From: Novosphingobium sp. JCM 18896
GTDB lineage: Bacteria; Pseudomonadota; Alphaproteobacteria; Sphingomonadales; Sphingomonadaceae
Length of the DNA stretch: 64,000 bases
Assembly: GCF_025938095.1 (NCBI RefSeq)
Contig: NZ_JAPCZF010000008.1
Location: forward strand, 62,001-126,000
Reading direction: 5' to 3'
Under the pieces are notes generated by a model that was given only the letters and a program-made list of their open reading frames with translations, did not search any database and had not been told where the DNA came from. Below are positions 57,307-64,000 of this stretch, one piece after another. A program made the position numbers and the translations under genes. Positions within the stretch are counted from its first letter, which is position 1; each line of letters begins with the position of its first letter.

Positions 57307-59910
57307 ATGTCCGCCCCCGTGACCCCGATGATGGCCCAGTACCTCGCGCTCAAGGCGCAGGCCGAGGACTGCCTGCTGTTCTACCGCATGGGCGACTTCT
57401 TCGAGCTGTTCTTCGACGACGCCAGGACCGCCGCCCAGGTGCTCGACATCGCGCTGACCAGCCGCGGCGAGCATGGCGGCGCGCCGATCCCGATGTGCGG
57501 CGTGCCGGTCCATTCGGCCGAGGGCTATCTGGCGCGGCTGATCAAGGCCGGCTGCCGCGTCGCCATCGCCGAACAGGTCGAGACGCCCGAGGAAGCCAAG
57601 AAACGCGGTGGCTCGAAGGCGCTGGTCGCGCGCGACATCGTCCGCTTCGTCACCGCCGGCACCCTGACCGAGGAAGCCCTGCTCGAACCGCGCCGCGCCA
57701 ACGTGCTCGCCGCGGTCTGCGAAGTGCGCGGGCTGGTCGGCATTGCCGCCTGCGACATTTCGACCGGGCGCATGGAGCTCGAGGAATGCGCGCCCGACCG
57801 GCTCGGCGCGGCGCTGGCGCGCATCGGCGCGAGCGAGGTCGTCGTGCCCGAGGGGTTCACAGATGGCCCGATCGACGCGATCCCGCGGCCGTCGCGCGAT
57901 TTCGGCAGCGACCAGGGCGAGACGCGGCTCAAGGACGTCCACGGCGTCGCCACGCTCGACGGCTTCGGCAGCTTCACGCGGGCGATGCTCGGTGCGGCGG
58001 GCGGCCTCGTCGCCTATCTCGACCACGTCGGCCGCGGCGCGCTGCCCTTGCTGCTGCCGCCGGCGATGCGATCGGGCGAGGCCCATCTGGCGATGGACGA
58101 GGCGACGCGCGCCAGCCTCGAGATCCTGCAGTCGAGCCAGGGCGGTCGCCGCGGCAGCCTGATCGACGCGATCGACCGCTGCGTCACCGGCGCCGGCGCG
58201 CGCCAGCTGTCCGAAGACCTGTCGGCGCCGCTGACCGACCTCGCGGTGATCTCCGAGCGGCTCGAACTCGTCCAGTGGCTCCACGCCAATTCGCTGCTGC
58301 GCGGCGATCTGCGCGCGGTGCTGCGCGCCTTGCCCGACGTCGGCCGCGCGCTGGGGCGTGTCGTCGCGGGACGTGGCAGCCCGCGCGATCTCGGCCAGCT
58401 GCGCGACGGCCTGACCGAGGCGCGCCGCGTGCGCGACCACCTGCTCAAGCTCGGCGACCGGCCGGCCTTGCTCGACCGCCTGCTGCCGAGCCTCGGCGGC
58501 CACGGCGCGCTGACCGATCTCTATGCGCGCGCGCTGGTGCCCTCGCCGCCGACCGAGCGCGGGCAGGGCGGCTATATCGCCGAGGGCTACGACGCCGCGC
58601 TCGACGCGCTGCGCGACACCTCGGGCCACGCGCGCCGCGCGATCGCCGCGCTCGAGGCCAAGTACCGCGACCAGACCGGTGTGGCCGCGCTCAAGATCAA
58701 GCACAACGGCGTGCTCGGCTACTTCATCGAAGTGCCCGCCAAGCACGGCGACGCGCTGATGCAGCCCGACTCCGGCTTCACCCACCGCCAGACCATGGCC
58801 GGCGCGGTGCGCTTCAATGCCCTGGCACTGCACGAGGAGGCCAGCCGCATCGCCGAGGCCGGCGGCCACGCGCTCGCCGCCGAAGAGGCGCATTTCGAGC
58901 AGCTGGTCGCCGAAGCCATCACGGCGCGCCACGCGATCGCCGCCACGGCCGAGGCGCTGGCGCGGATCGACGTCTCCGCCGGCCAGGCCGAGCGCGCGGC
59001 CGAGGGCGGCTGGAGCCGGCCCGAGATCGTCGACCATCCCTGCATCGAGATTTCGGGCGGCCGCCACCCGGTGGTCGAGGCGGCGCTGGCGCTCAAGGGC
59101 GACCGCTTCGTCGCCAACGACTGCCGGCTCGCACCCGACGACCGGCTCTGGCTGATCGGCGGCCCCAACATGGGCGGTAAGTCGACCTTCCTGCGCCAGA
59201 ACGCGCTGATCGTGCTGCTGGCCCAGGCCGGCGGTTTCGTGCCCGCGCTGGCTGCGAAGATCGGCCTCGTCGATCGCCTGTTCAGCCGCGTCGGCGCCTC
59301 GGACAACCTCGCGCGCGGACGCTCGACCTTCATGGTCGAGATGGTCGAGACCGCGGCGATCCTGGCCCAGGCGACCGAGCGCAGCTTCGTGATCCTCGAC
59401 GAGGTCGGCCGCGGTACCTCGACCTACGACGGCCTGGCGCTGGCCTGGGCCGTGGTCGAGGCGGTGCACGAGACCAACCGCTGCCGCTGCCTCTTCGCGA
59501 CGCATTACCACGAGCTGTCGCGCCTCGCCGAAAGCTGCGACGCCTTGTCGCTCCACCACGTCCGCGCGCGCGAGTGGAAAGGCGATCTGGTGCTGCTCCA
59601 CGAACTGGCCGAGGGGCCGGCCGATCGCTCCTACGGTCTCGCCGTGGCGCGGCTCGCGGGCGTGTCGCCGGCGGTGCTGTCGCGCGCCAAGACCGTGCTC
59701 GACCGGCTCGAAAAGGGCCGCGCCGAGACGGGTGGGCTCGCCGCGGGGCTCGGCGACCTGCCGCTGTTCGCCGCGGCCTTCGAGGCCGATTCGGAAAAGC
59801 TCGACACGATCCGCGAGCGGCTCAACGGGCTCGATGTCGATGCGCTCAGCCCGCGCGAGGCGCTCGACCTGCTCTATGAGCTCAAGCGCGAGGCCGGCAC
59901 CGATCATTAA
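57307..59910 (+). CDS. mutS: DNA mismatch repair protein MutS
   Basis: An 867-aa mismatch-recognition ATPase. Domain I has the mismatch-wedge motif in MGDFFELFFDDA (Phe-x-Glu). The connector, lever and clamp domains run from about 130 to 560. The ATPase domain has the Walker A motif GGPNMGGKSTFLRQ near 617, the Walker B region FVILDEVGRGTSTYDG, and the conserved ATHYHELSRL. The helix-turn-helix dimer end is VARLAGVSPAVLSRAKTVLDRLE. The length is normal. It is divergent from maeB with 190 bases between starts. Very sure. Confidence 0.97.
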   Translation: MSAPVTPMMAQYLALKAQAEDCLLFYRMGDFFELFFDDARTAAQVLDIALTSRGEHGGAPIPMCGVPVHSAEGYLARLIKAGCRVAIAEQVETPEEAKKRGGSKALVARDIVRFVTAGTLTEEALLEPRRANVLAAVCEVRGLVGIAACDISTGRMELEECAPDRLGAALARIGASEVVVPEGFTDGPIDAIPRPSRDFGSDQGETRLKDVHGVATLDGFGSFTRAMLGAAGGLVAYLDHVGRGALPLLLPPAMRSGEAHLAMDEATRASLEILQSSQGGRRGSLIDAIDRCVTGAGARQLSEDLSAPLTDLAVISERLELVQWLHANSLLRGDLRAVLRALPDVGRALGRVVAGRGSPRDLGQLRDGLTEARRVRDHLLKLGDRPALLDRLLPSLGGHGALTDLYARALVPSPPTERGQGGYIAEGYDAALDALRDTSGHARRAIAALEAKYRDQTGVAALKIKHNGVLGYFIEVPAKHGDALMQPDSGFTHRQTMAGAVRFNALALHEEASRIAEAGGHALAAEEAHFEQLVAEAITARHAIAATAEALARIDVSAGQAERAAEGGWSRPEIVDHPCIEISGGRHPVVEAALALKGDRFVANDCRLAPDDRLWLIGGPNMGGKSTFLRQNALIVLLAQAGGFVPALAAKIGLVDRLFSRVGASDNLARGRSTFMVEMVETAAILAQATERSFVILDEVGRGTSTYDGLALAWAVVEAVHETNRCRCLFATHYHELSRLAESCDALSLHHVRAREWKGDLVLLHELAEGPADRSYGLAVARLAGVSPAVLSRAKTVLDRLEKGRAETGGLAAGLGDLPLFAAAFEADSEKLDTIRERLNGLDVDALSPREALDLLYELKREAGTDH

Positions 59911-59933
59911 CCGCGCGGCGCTATGCTACGCGC

Positions 59934-60155
59934 ATGTTCGGACCGCGCATCACCACCGTCTTCCGCAGCAAGTGGCGCGCGCTATGGTTCGCGGCGAGCG
60001 TGCTCGTCGGTGTCTGGTTCTCGGTACCCAAAGAGGGTGAGAAGGCCGATCCGGCGCAACAGCAGGCGGTCGAGGCCGTGGCCGGGCTCGTCGGTCAGAA
60101 CCAGCCCGCGCCCGAGCACAAGCACGTCAATCCCTGGGCGAAGACGCCGCAGTAG
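59934..60155 (+). CDS. Small membrane-anchored hypothetical protein
   Basis: A 73-aa product with one hydrophobic segment near the N-terminus (RALWFAASVLVGVWFSVP) and a polar tail (QQQAVEAVAGLVGQNQPAPEHKHVNPWAKTPQ). It starts 23 bases after mutS and may be on the same transcript. No domain was recognised. Codon use fits the window, so it is probably real. Confidence 0.6.
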   Translation: MFGPRITTVFRSKWRALWFAASVLVGVWFSVPKEGEKADPAQQQAVEAVAGLVGQNQPAPEHKHVNPWAKTPQ

Positions 60156-60170
60156 GCGCCAGATTAGACG

Positions 60171-60494
60171 TTAGTCGTCCTCGCCGGCTTCGCCGAGCAG
60201 GTCTTCCTCGTCATCGTCGTTGCGCTCGCCGCGGAAGGCATCGTTGTCGATGCGGCCGCTCGAGACCATCTGCTCCATGTGATCGACGAGGTCCTGCGCG
60301 TCGTCGCTGTCGTCGCCCGACGAAACCTTGTCGCTGTCGCCAGTGGCGAAGTCGCCAGAGCTGCGGCCCAGCGCCTCGTCGGCCAGTTCCTGCGCCTGGC
60401 TGGCCTCGTCGTTCTGCTCGGAGTTCCGGTTCTCGGGAGCCAGCTCTTCGGTCTGCTGGTCTTCGCCGTCGAACTTGCGCGGGTTGTCGGTCAT
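60171..60494 (-). CDS. Acidic hypothetical protein
   Basis: A 107-aa very acidic, probably unstructured protein (NPRKFDGEDQQTEELAPEN, FATGDSDKVSSGDDSDDAQDLVDHMEQMV, ERNDDDEEDLLGE). Starts at ATG 60494, where GGAGACTC lies just upstream. No domain recognised. It lies 52 bases beyond the hydroxybutyryl-CoA dehydrogenase stop on the same strand and converges on the small gene at 59934. Acidic tails of this kind often bind basic partners, but nothing specific can be said. Confidence 0.6.
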   Translation of the reverse strand: MTDNPRKFDGEDQQTEELAPENRNSEQNDEASQAQELADEALGRSSGDFATGDSDKVSSGDDSDDAQDLVDHMEQMVSSGRIDNDAFRGERNDDDEEDLLGEAGEDD

Positions 60495-60546
60495 GGGAGT
60501 CTCCTTCGCCGGACTCAACGAGCCGGCGAAGGGACAGGTTCCCCGA

Positions 60547-61416
60547 TCAGCGCGTCGGGACGGGCACTTCGCCCGAGTAGTCGTAGAAGCCGCGGCCGAC
60601 CTTGCGGCCGATCCAGCCGGCTTCGACGTACTTCACCAGCAGCGGGGCCGGGCGGTACTTGCTGTCGCCGGTGGTCGAGTAGAGCACCTTGATGATCTCG
60701 AACAAGGTGTCGAGGCCGACGAAGTCGGCAAGGGTCAGCGGGCCCATCGGGTGGTTGAGGCCGATGCGGCAGCCCTTGTCGATGTCCTCGATCGAACCCA
60801 TGCCCGCGCCGAGCACGAAGATCGCCTCGTTGAGCATCGGGCAGAGGATGCGGTTGACCACGAAGCCCGGCTCGTCGCCGGCGAGGACGATTTCCTTCTT
60901 GATCGATTCGCCGAAGGCGCGCGCCTTGGCGGTCGTCTCGGCCGAGGTCGGCAGGCCCGGGATGATCTCGAGCAGGCCCATGACCGGCACCGGGTTGAAG
61001 AAGTGCATGCCGATGAAGCGCGAGGGATCGGGCACGCGCGCGGCCATGCGGGTGATCGGGATCGAGCTGGTGTTCGAGGCGAGGATCGCGTCGCTCTTCA
61101 GGACCTTGACCACTTCCTCGAAGATCTTGTGCTTGATCTCCTCGCGCTCGGTCGCGGCCTCGATGACGATGTCGGCCTCGCCCAGCGGCGCATATTCGCC
61201 CACGGCGGTGATGCGCGCGAGCACGGCCTCGGCCTCGGCGGCGTCGAGCTTGCCGCGGCTGACCAGCTTGTCGAGCGTCTTGGCGATCTTGGCCTTGCCC
61301 TTTTCCGCGATCTCCAGCGAGATGTCGGTCAGCAGCACCTTGTGGCCAAATTGCGCGGAAGTCTGGGCGATGCCCTGACCCATCATGCCCGCACCGATCA
61401 CGCCAACGATAGACAT
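60547..61416 (-). CDS. 3-hydroxybutyryl-CoA dehydrogenase
   Basis: A 289-aa NAD(P)-dependent dehydrogenase. The N-terminal Rossmann motif is VGVIGAGMMGQGIAQ. The catalytic His-Glu region lies in HFFNPVPVMGLLEII, with SNTSSIPIT upstream and GFVVNRILCPMLNEA at the domain border. The C-terminal domain has GLNHPMGPLTLADFVGLDTL. It oxidises 3-hydroxybutyryl-CoA to acetoacetyl-CoA or the reverse. It is downstream of the adenosyltransferase gene on the same strand with 85 bases between. Family very sure. Confidence 0.94.
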   Translation of the reverse strand: MSIVGVIGAGMMGQGIAQTSAQFGHKVLLTDISLEIAEKGKAKIAKTLDKLVSRGKLDAAEAEAVLARITAVGEYAPLGEADIVIEAATEREEIKHKIFEEVVKVLKSDAILASNTSSIPITRMAARVPDPSRFIGMHFFNPVPVMGLLEIIPGLPTSAETTAKARAFGESIKKEIVLAGDEPGFVVNRILCPMLNEAIFVLGAGMGSIEDIDKGCRIGLNHPMGPLTLADFVGLDTLFEIIKVLYSTTGDSKYRPAPLLVKYVEAGWIGRKVGRGFYDYSGEVPVPTR

Positions 61417-61501
61417 ATTCCGTTCCTCTTCGCACCCGCAGCAATGGCGCGCGATTTAGCGTGCGCGGGGTGGCTTGGCTAGCTCTCCATTAAGCGGGCG
61501 A

Positions 61502-62071
61502 TTAACGATTCTGGCCGGGCACCCACAGGACGTCGCCCGAGCCGGCAGCGTTGATTGCCCGGGTCAGCACGAACAGGAAGTCCGACAGCCGGTTCACATA
61601 GGCCAGCGCGGCCGGATTGGTCGGCGCTTCGGCGGCGAGCGCGGTCATCGCCCGCTCGGCGCGGCGCGTCGCGGCGCGTGCGACGTGGACGCGGGCCGCG
61701 GCCTCGCTGCCGCCGGGCAGGATGAAGCTGGTCAGCGGCGCCAGATCCTCGTTGAGCGCGTCGATTTCGGCTTCCAGCCATGTCGCCTGGGCCGGAACGA
61801 TACGCAGCATCATCTCCGACGGGGTGAAATCGTCTCCCGGAGTCGCGAGGTCGGCGCCGAGGTCGAACAGGTCGTTCTGGATCCGTGTCAGCGTCGCGGC
61901 ATGCGGGCTATCGGGCAGCGCGCAGACCGCGAGGCCGATCGCGCTGTTCGCCTCGTCGACCGCGCCGATCGCTTCCATCCGCGCGGCGTGCTTGGGCAGG
62001 CGCGAGCCGTCGACCAGACCGGTCGTGCCCGCATCGCCGGTGCGGGTGTAGATCTTGTTGAGCTTGACCAA
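61502..62071 (-). CDS. PduO-type cob(I)alamin adenosyltransferase
   Basis: A 189-aa ATP:cob(I)alamin adenosyltransferase of the PduO/MMAB family, which makes adenosylcobalamin. Family signs are IYTRTGDAGTTGLVDGSRLPKHAARMEAIGAVDEANSAIG (ATP site) and the C-terminal ARAATRRAERAMTAL plus NRLSDFLFVLTRAIN. The trimeric enzyme is cytosolic. It is 3 bases after the small membrane gene, so the two are co-transcribed. Its use may be to serve methylmalonyl-CoA mutase or another B12 enzyme outside the window. Very sure. Confidence 0.94.
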   Translation of the reverse strand: MVKLNKIYTRTGDAGTTGLVDGSRLPKHAARMEAIGAVDEANSAIGLAVCALPDSPHAATLTRIQNDLFDLGADLATPGDDFTPSEMMLRIVPAQATWLEAEIDALNEDLAPLTSFILPGGSEAAARVHVARAATRRAERAMTALAAEAPTNPAALAYVNRLSDFLFVLTRAINAAGSGDVLWVPGQNR

Positions 62072-62074
62072 GGT

Positions 62075-62296
62075 TTAGCGCGCGACGGCCATCAGGATCA
62101 CGACCACGGCGATCGCCGCGCCCTGATACTTGATGCGCGCCCACATCATCTTGTTCTGCTTGAGCTGGAGCAGATGCGCGCCTTCGGGATCGACGTCGGC
62201 ATCGAGCGTCTGGCGGAAGGCGTTGAGGCCCTTGAGCAGGCTGAACAGCGTCATGCCCATGAGCAGGATCAGCGCCGGGATGAGAATGTAGATCAT
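62075..62296 (-). CDS. Small two-helix membrane protein
   Basis: A 73-aa product with helices at about 2-22 (IYILIPALILLMGMTLFSLL) and 55-72 (KYQGAAIAVVVILMAV) around a charged loop. It fits the 'twin transmembrane' or HIG1-like small proteins seen next to PduO genes. Its ATG overlaps the gluQ stop (ATGA, 62293-62296). Real by coupling and pattern; role unknown. Confidence 0.72.
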   Translation of the reverse strand: MIYILIPALILLMGMTLFSLLKGLNAFRQTLDADVDPEGAHLLQLKQNKMMWARIKYQGAAIAVVVILMAVAR

Positions 62297-63147
62297 GGCG
62301 CTCCATCTAGGCTTTGTGACAGCGAAATGCCAGCGGGGAAGCGATGCGCGCGCAGCCTGTCGGCGACGGCGGCGCCGTCCTCGCCGGCGCGGCGGCGATC
62401 GGCCAGCGAGGGGGAGCCGCGGCGCTTGGCCAGCTTCCTGCCGTCGGGCTCGACCAGCAGGCCGTGGTGGTGCCAGGCGGGCACGGGCAGATCGAGCAGG
62501 GCCTGGAGCAGGCGGTGGACGTGGCTTGCGGCGAACAGGTCGGCACCGCGGGTGACCAGGGTGACGCCGTCGGCCGCGTCATCGAGCGTCGCGGCGAGGT
62601 GATAGGAGGCCGGCGCTTCCTTGCGCAGCAGCACGACGTCGCCGAAGATCTCGGGTGTGGCGATCTGCGGCCCGGCGATCTCGTCGACCCAGGCGAGCGG
62701 ACCGGCCAGCGCGGCGGCCTTGGCCATGTCGAGCCGCCAGGCCGCGCCCACAAGATCCTTGGCCGGATCGACCTCGCGCCCGCGGCAGGTGCCCGGATAG
62801 AGCGCACCGTCGGGACCCTGCGCGGTCGCCGCGGCAGCGATCTCGGCGCGGGTGCAACGGCACGGATAGAGCAGGCCCAGGGCCTTCAGCCGCTCGCCCG
62901 CCGCGGCATAGGAGGCGAGCCGTTCCGACTGGCGCACCACCGGTCCGTTCCAGGCGAGGCCGAGCCAGGCGAGGTCGGCCAGGTGCTCCTCGGCGAGTTC
63001 GGGCCGGCTGCGCGTGCCGTCGATGTCCTCGACCCGCAGCAGGAATTCGCCGCCGCGCGCGCGCGCCAGATCGTGCGCGACCACCGCGGCATAGGCATGG
63101 CCGAGGTGCAGCGAGCCGTTGGGGCTGGGGGCGAAGCGCGTGCGCAT
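62293..63147 (-). CDS. gluQ: Glutamyl-Q tRNA(Asp) synthetase GluQ
   Basis: A 284-aa paralogue of the catalytic domain of glutamyl-tRNA synthetase that attaches glutamate to the queuosine at position 34 of tRNA(Asp). The HIGH motif is SLHLGHAY and the KMSKS counterpart KLAKRRG. The zinc site is YPCRCTRAEI with a distal YPGTCRG. There is no anticodon-binding domain, as expected. It heads the four-gene run gluQ-small membrane gene-PduO-dehydrogenase. Very sure of family. Confidence 0.94.
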   Translation of the reverse strand: MRTRFAPSPNGSLHLGHAYAAVVAHDLARARGGEFLLRVEDIDGTRSRPELAEEHLADLAWLGLAWNGPVVRQSERLASYAAAGERLKALGLLYPCRCTRAEIAAAATAQGPDGALYPGTCRGREVDPAKDLVGAAWRLDMAKAAALAGPLAWVDEIAGPQIATPEIFGDVVLLRKEAPASYHLAATLDDAADGVTLVTRGADLFAASHVHRLLQALLDLPVPAWHHHGLLVEPDGRKLAKRRGSPSLADRRRAGEDGAAVADRLRAHRFPAGISLSQSLDGAP

Positions 63148-63207
63148 AGGGTCGCCGTAGCACGGTTTCGGGCAATGCGCCGAGGCACGGCGATAGGGAA
63201 GATAGTT

Positions 63208-63317
63208 TCACACGAAGACACGAAGATGGAGCGCTGGCCGCAGGCCCTTGTTCATTCTGAGACTGCGGAATGAGAGCGGCTTCGCCGCGGTCACGGCGTC
63301 TTCGTGTCTTCGTGTGA
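63208..63317. repeat. Fold-back repeat with 19-bp perfect arms
   Basis: TCACACGAAGACACGAAGA (63208-63226) is mirrored exactly at 63299-63317. The CACGAAGA units inside each arm repeat directly. It fills most of the 314-base gap between gluQ (minus) and the HNH gene (plus). The remaining bases (63318-63461) hold no other recognised feature besides the HNH ribosome site. It resembles dispersed repeats of sphingomonads. Confidence 0.75.
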
Positions 63318-63461
63318 GATCCCTTCTCTCGTCCTCACTTCACCAACGTCATTCCCCGCCTGTGGATTCTCGCGCAGCAGCCTTGACGTCAAATTCGGCG
63401 AGGCTCAGAAAACACCCATGCGTTGCCATCAAATCGCAACAGCGGCCTGCGACAGGAGGCC

Positions 63462-64000
63462 ATGCTCAAGTCGGAGCTGATAGAGCGCGCGGCCCGGTTC
63501 CGCAGCGCGGGGGATGATCCCTCCCGGCATTTGTCCGACTGTCCGGCGCTCGTGCTCAACGCGGATTACACCCCGCTCTCCTACTACCCGCTCAGCCTCT
63601 GGCCCTGGCAGACCGCGATCAAGGCGATCTTCCTCGAACGTGTCGACATCGTCGCCTCCTATGAGCGCGTGGTCCACTCGCCCTCTTGGTCGATGCAGGT
63701 GCCTTCGGTCATCGCGCTGCGCCAGTTCGTCAAGCCGAGCGAGTTCCCGGCTTTCACCCGCTTCAACCTGTTCCTGCGCGATCGCTTCGCCTGCCAATAT
63801 TGCGGCAGCCCGCAGCACCTGACCTTCGATCACGTCGTCCCGCGGCGGCTCGGCGGGCAGACCAGCTGGGAAAACGTCGCCACCGCCTGCGCCCCGTGCA
63901 ACATGCGCAAGGGCGGGCGCACGCCGCGGCAGGCGCGCATGCCGCTGCTGATCGAGCCGATCCGTCCGACCAACTGGCAATTGCAGGAGCGCGGCCGCGG
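63462..64000 (+). CDS. HNH endonuclease, 3' end outside the window
   Basis: At least 179 residues, running off the right edge. The ATG at 63462 has a perfect ribosome site (ACAGGAGGCC). The N-terminal part contains CPALVLNADYTPLSYYPLSLWPWQ and AIKAIFLERVDIVASYERVVHS, typical of the McrA-like HNH group common in alphaproteobacteria. The HNH motif is FACQYCGSPQHLTFDHVVPRR, with WENVATACAPCNMRKGG; the CxxC pairs bind zinc. Most members have no tested role and may act on DNA. The remaining C-terminus is not visible. Family very sure. Confidence 0.9.
   Translation, partial: MLKSELIERAARFRSAGDDPSRHLSDCPALVLNADYTPLSYYPLSLWPWQTAIKAIFLERVDIVASYERVVHSPSWSMQVPSVIALRQFVKPSEFPAFTRFNLFLRDRFACQYCGSPQHLTFDHVVPRRLGGQTSWENVATACAPCNMRKGGRTPRQARMPLLIEPIRPTNWQLQERGR

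Noticed and set aside
57145..59907. A 920-codon open frame opposite mutS
   Set aside because: Antisense shadow of mutS, which is complete with Walker motifs in its own frame.

Overview
The window is a GC-rich chromosomal segment of an alphaproteobacterium, most likely a sphingomonad (Novosphingobium/Sphingobium-like). This rests on ctrA and a SciP-type DUF1153 gene, on genes of the exosortase A-associated glycan system, on a cytochrome P450 with nearby SDR and oxidoreductase genes, on the split LPS-transport genes lptC-lptA behind an RNase D gene, and on several fold-back repeats of the kind common in sphingomonads. No rRNA, tRNA, CRISPR array, prophage or insertion sequence was recognised. 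The density is about one gene per kb, almost all ordinary chromosomal genes.

Layout. 0-3.2 kb: a frameshifted secreted rhodanese and acnA (aconitase). 3.6-11.2 kb: a signalling block. It holds a secreted ClpP-fold protein with two tandem repeats, a histidine-less DHp protein followed by sciP, a FixJ-type regulator converging on a hybrid sensor kinase, an AraC-type regulator and a small unknown protein. 11.2-14.7 kb: DMT exporter, lptA, lptC and RNase D on the minus strand, then ung. 15-19 kb: secreted or surface proteins, including a probable type I-secreted protein and an OmpA-type lipoprotein. 19-24.8 kb: an acyltransferase/SGNH protein overlapping an Fsr-like MFS transporter, an AraC regulator, and a GFA-family protein coupled to an aminotransferase. 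24.9-27.1 kb: a MocR regulator, DUF983 and a small protein.

27.3-31.6 kb: a P450, an orphan SUKH-like protein, an SDR and a DapB-like oxidoreductase, which look like a small catabolic group. 31.6-35.3 kb: PilZ, a GIY-YIG gene bracketed by inverted palindromic repeats, an esterase-like hydrolase, rlmJ and DUF4336. 35.3-41.4 kb: gltB-gltD with a bidirectional terminator. 41.6-46.7 kb: a membrane protein and a partial exosortase A/O-glycosylation locus (glycosyltransferase, 48-aa protein, O-antigen ligase family protein, acyltransferase). 46.8-48.4 kb: MaoC hydratase and thiolase. 48.6-49.3 kb: ctrA with a TTAA-rich promoter. 49.6-54.8 kb: dicarboxylate symporter, hydrolase, trmB, TauE/SafE permease and another acyltransferase. 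54.9-60.2 kb: maeB divergent from mutS, then small genes. 60.2-63.1 kb: a minus-strand run of hydroxybutyryl-CoA dehydrogenase, PduO-type adenosyltransferase, a small membrane protein and gluQ. 63.5 kb to the end: an HNH endonuclease that runs off the window.

The most interesting observations are the pseudo-DHp/SciP pair lying within 45 kb of ctrA with TTAA-type sites at both loci, the duplicated ClpP-fold protein under a perfect GGTTAA-N6-TTAACC palindrome, the GIY-YIG gene flanked by a pair of inverted palindromes, the P450 without the usual I-helix acid, and the orphan SUKH-like immunity gene. None proves a new system. They are candidates read by eye, without database searches.
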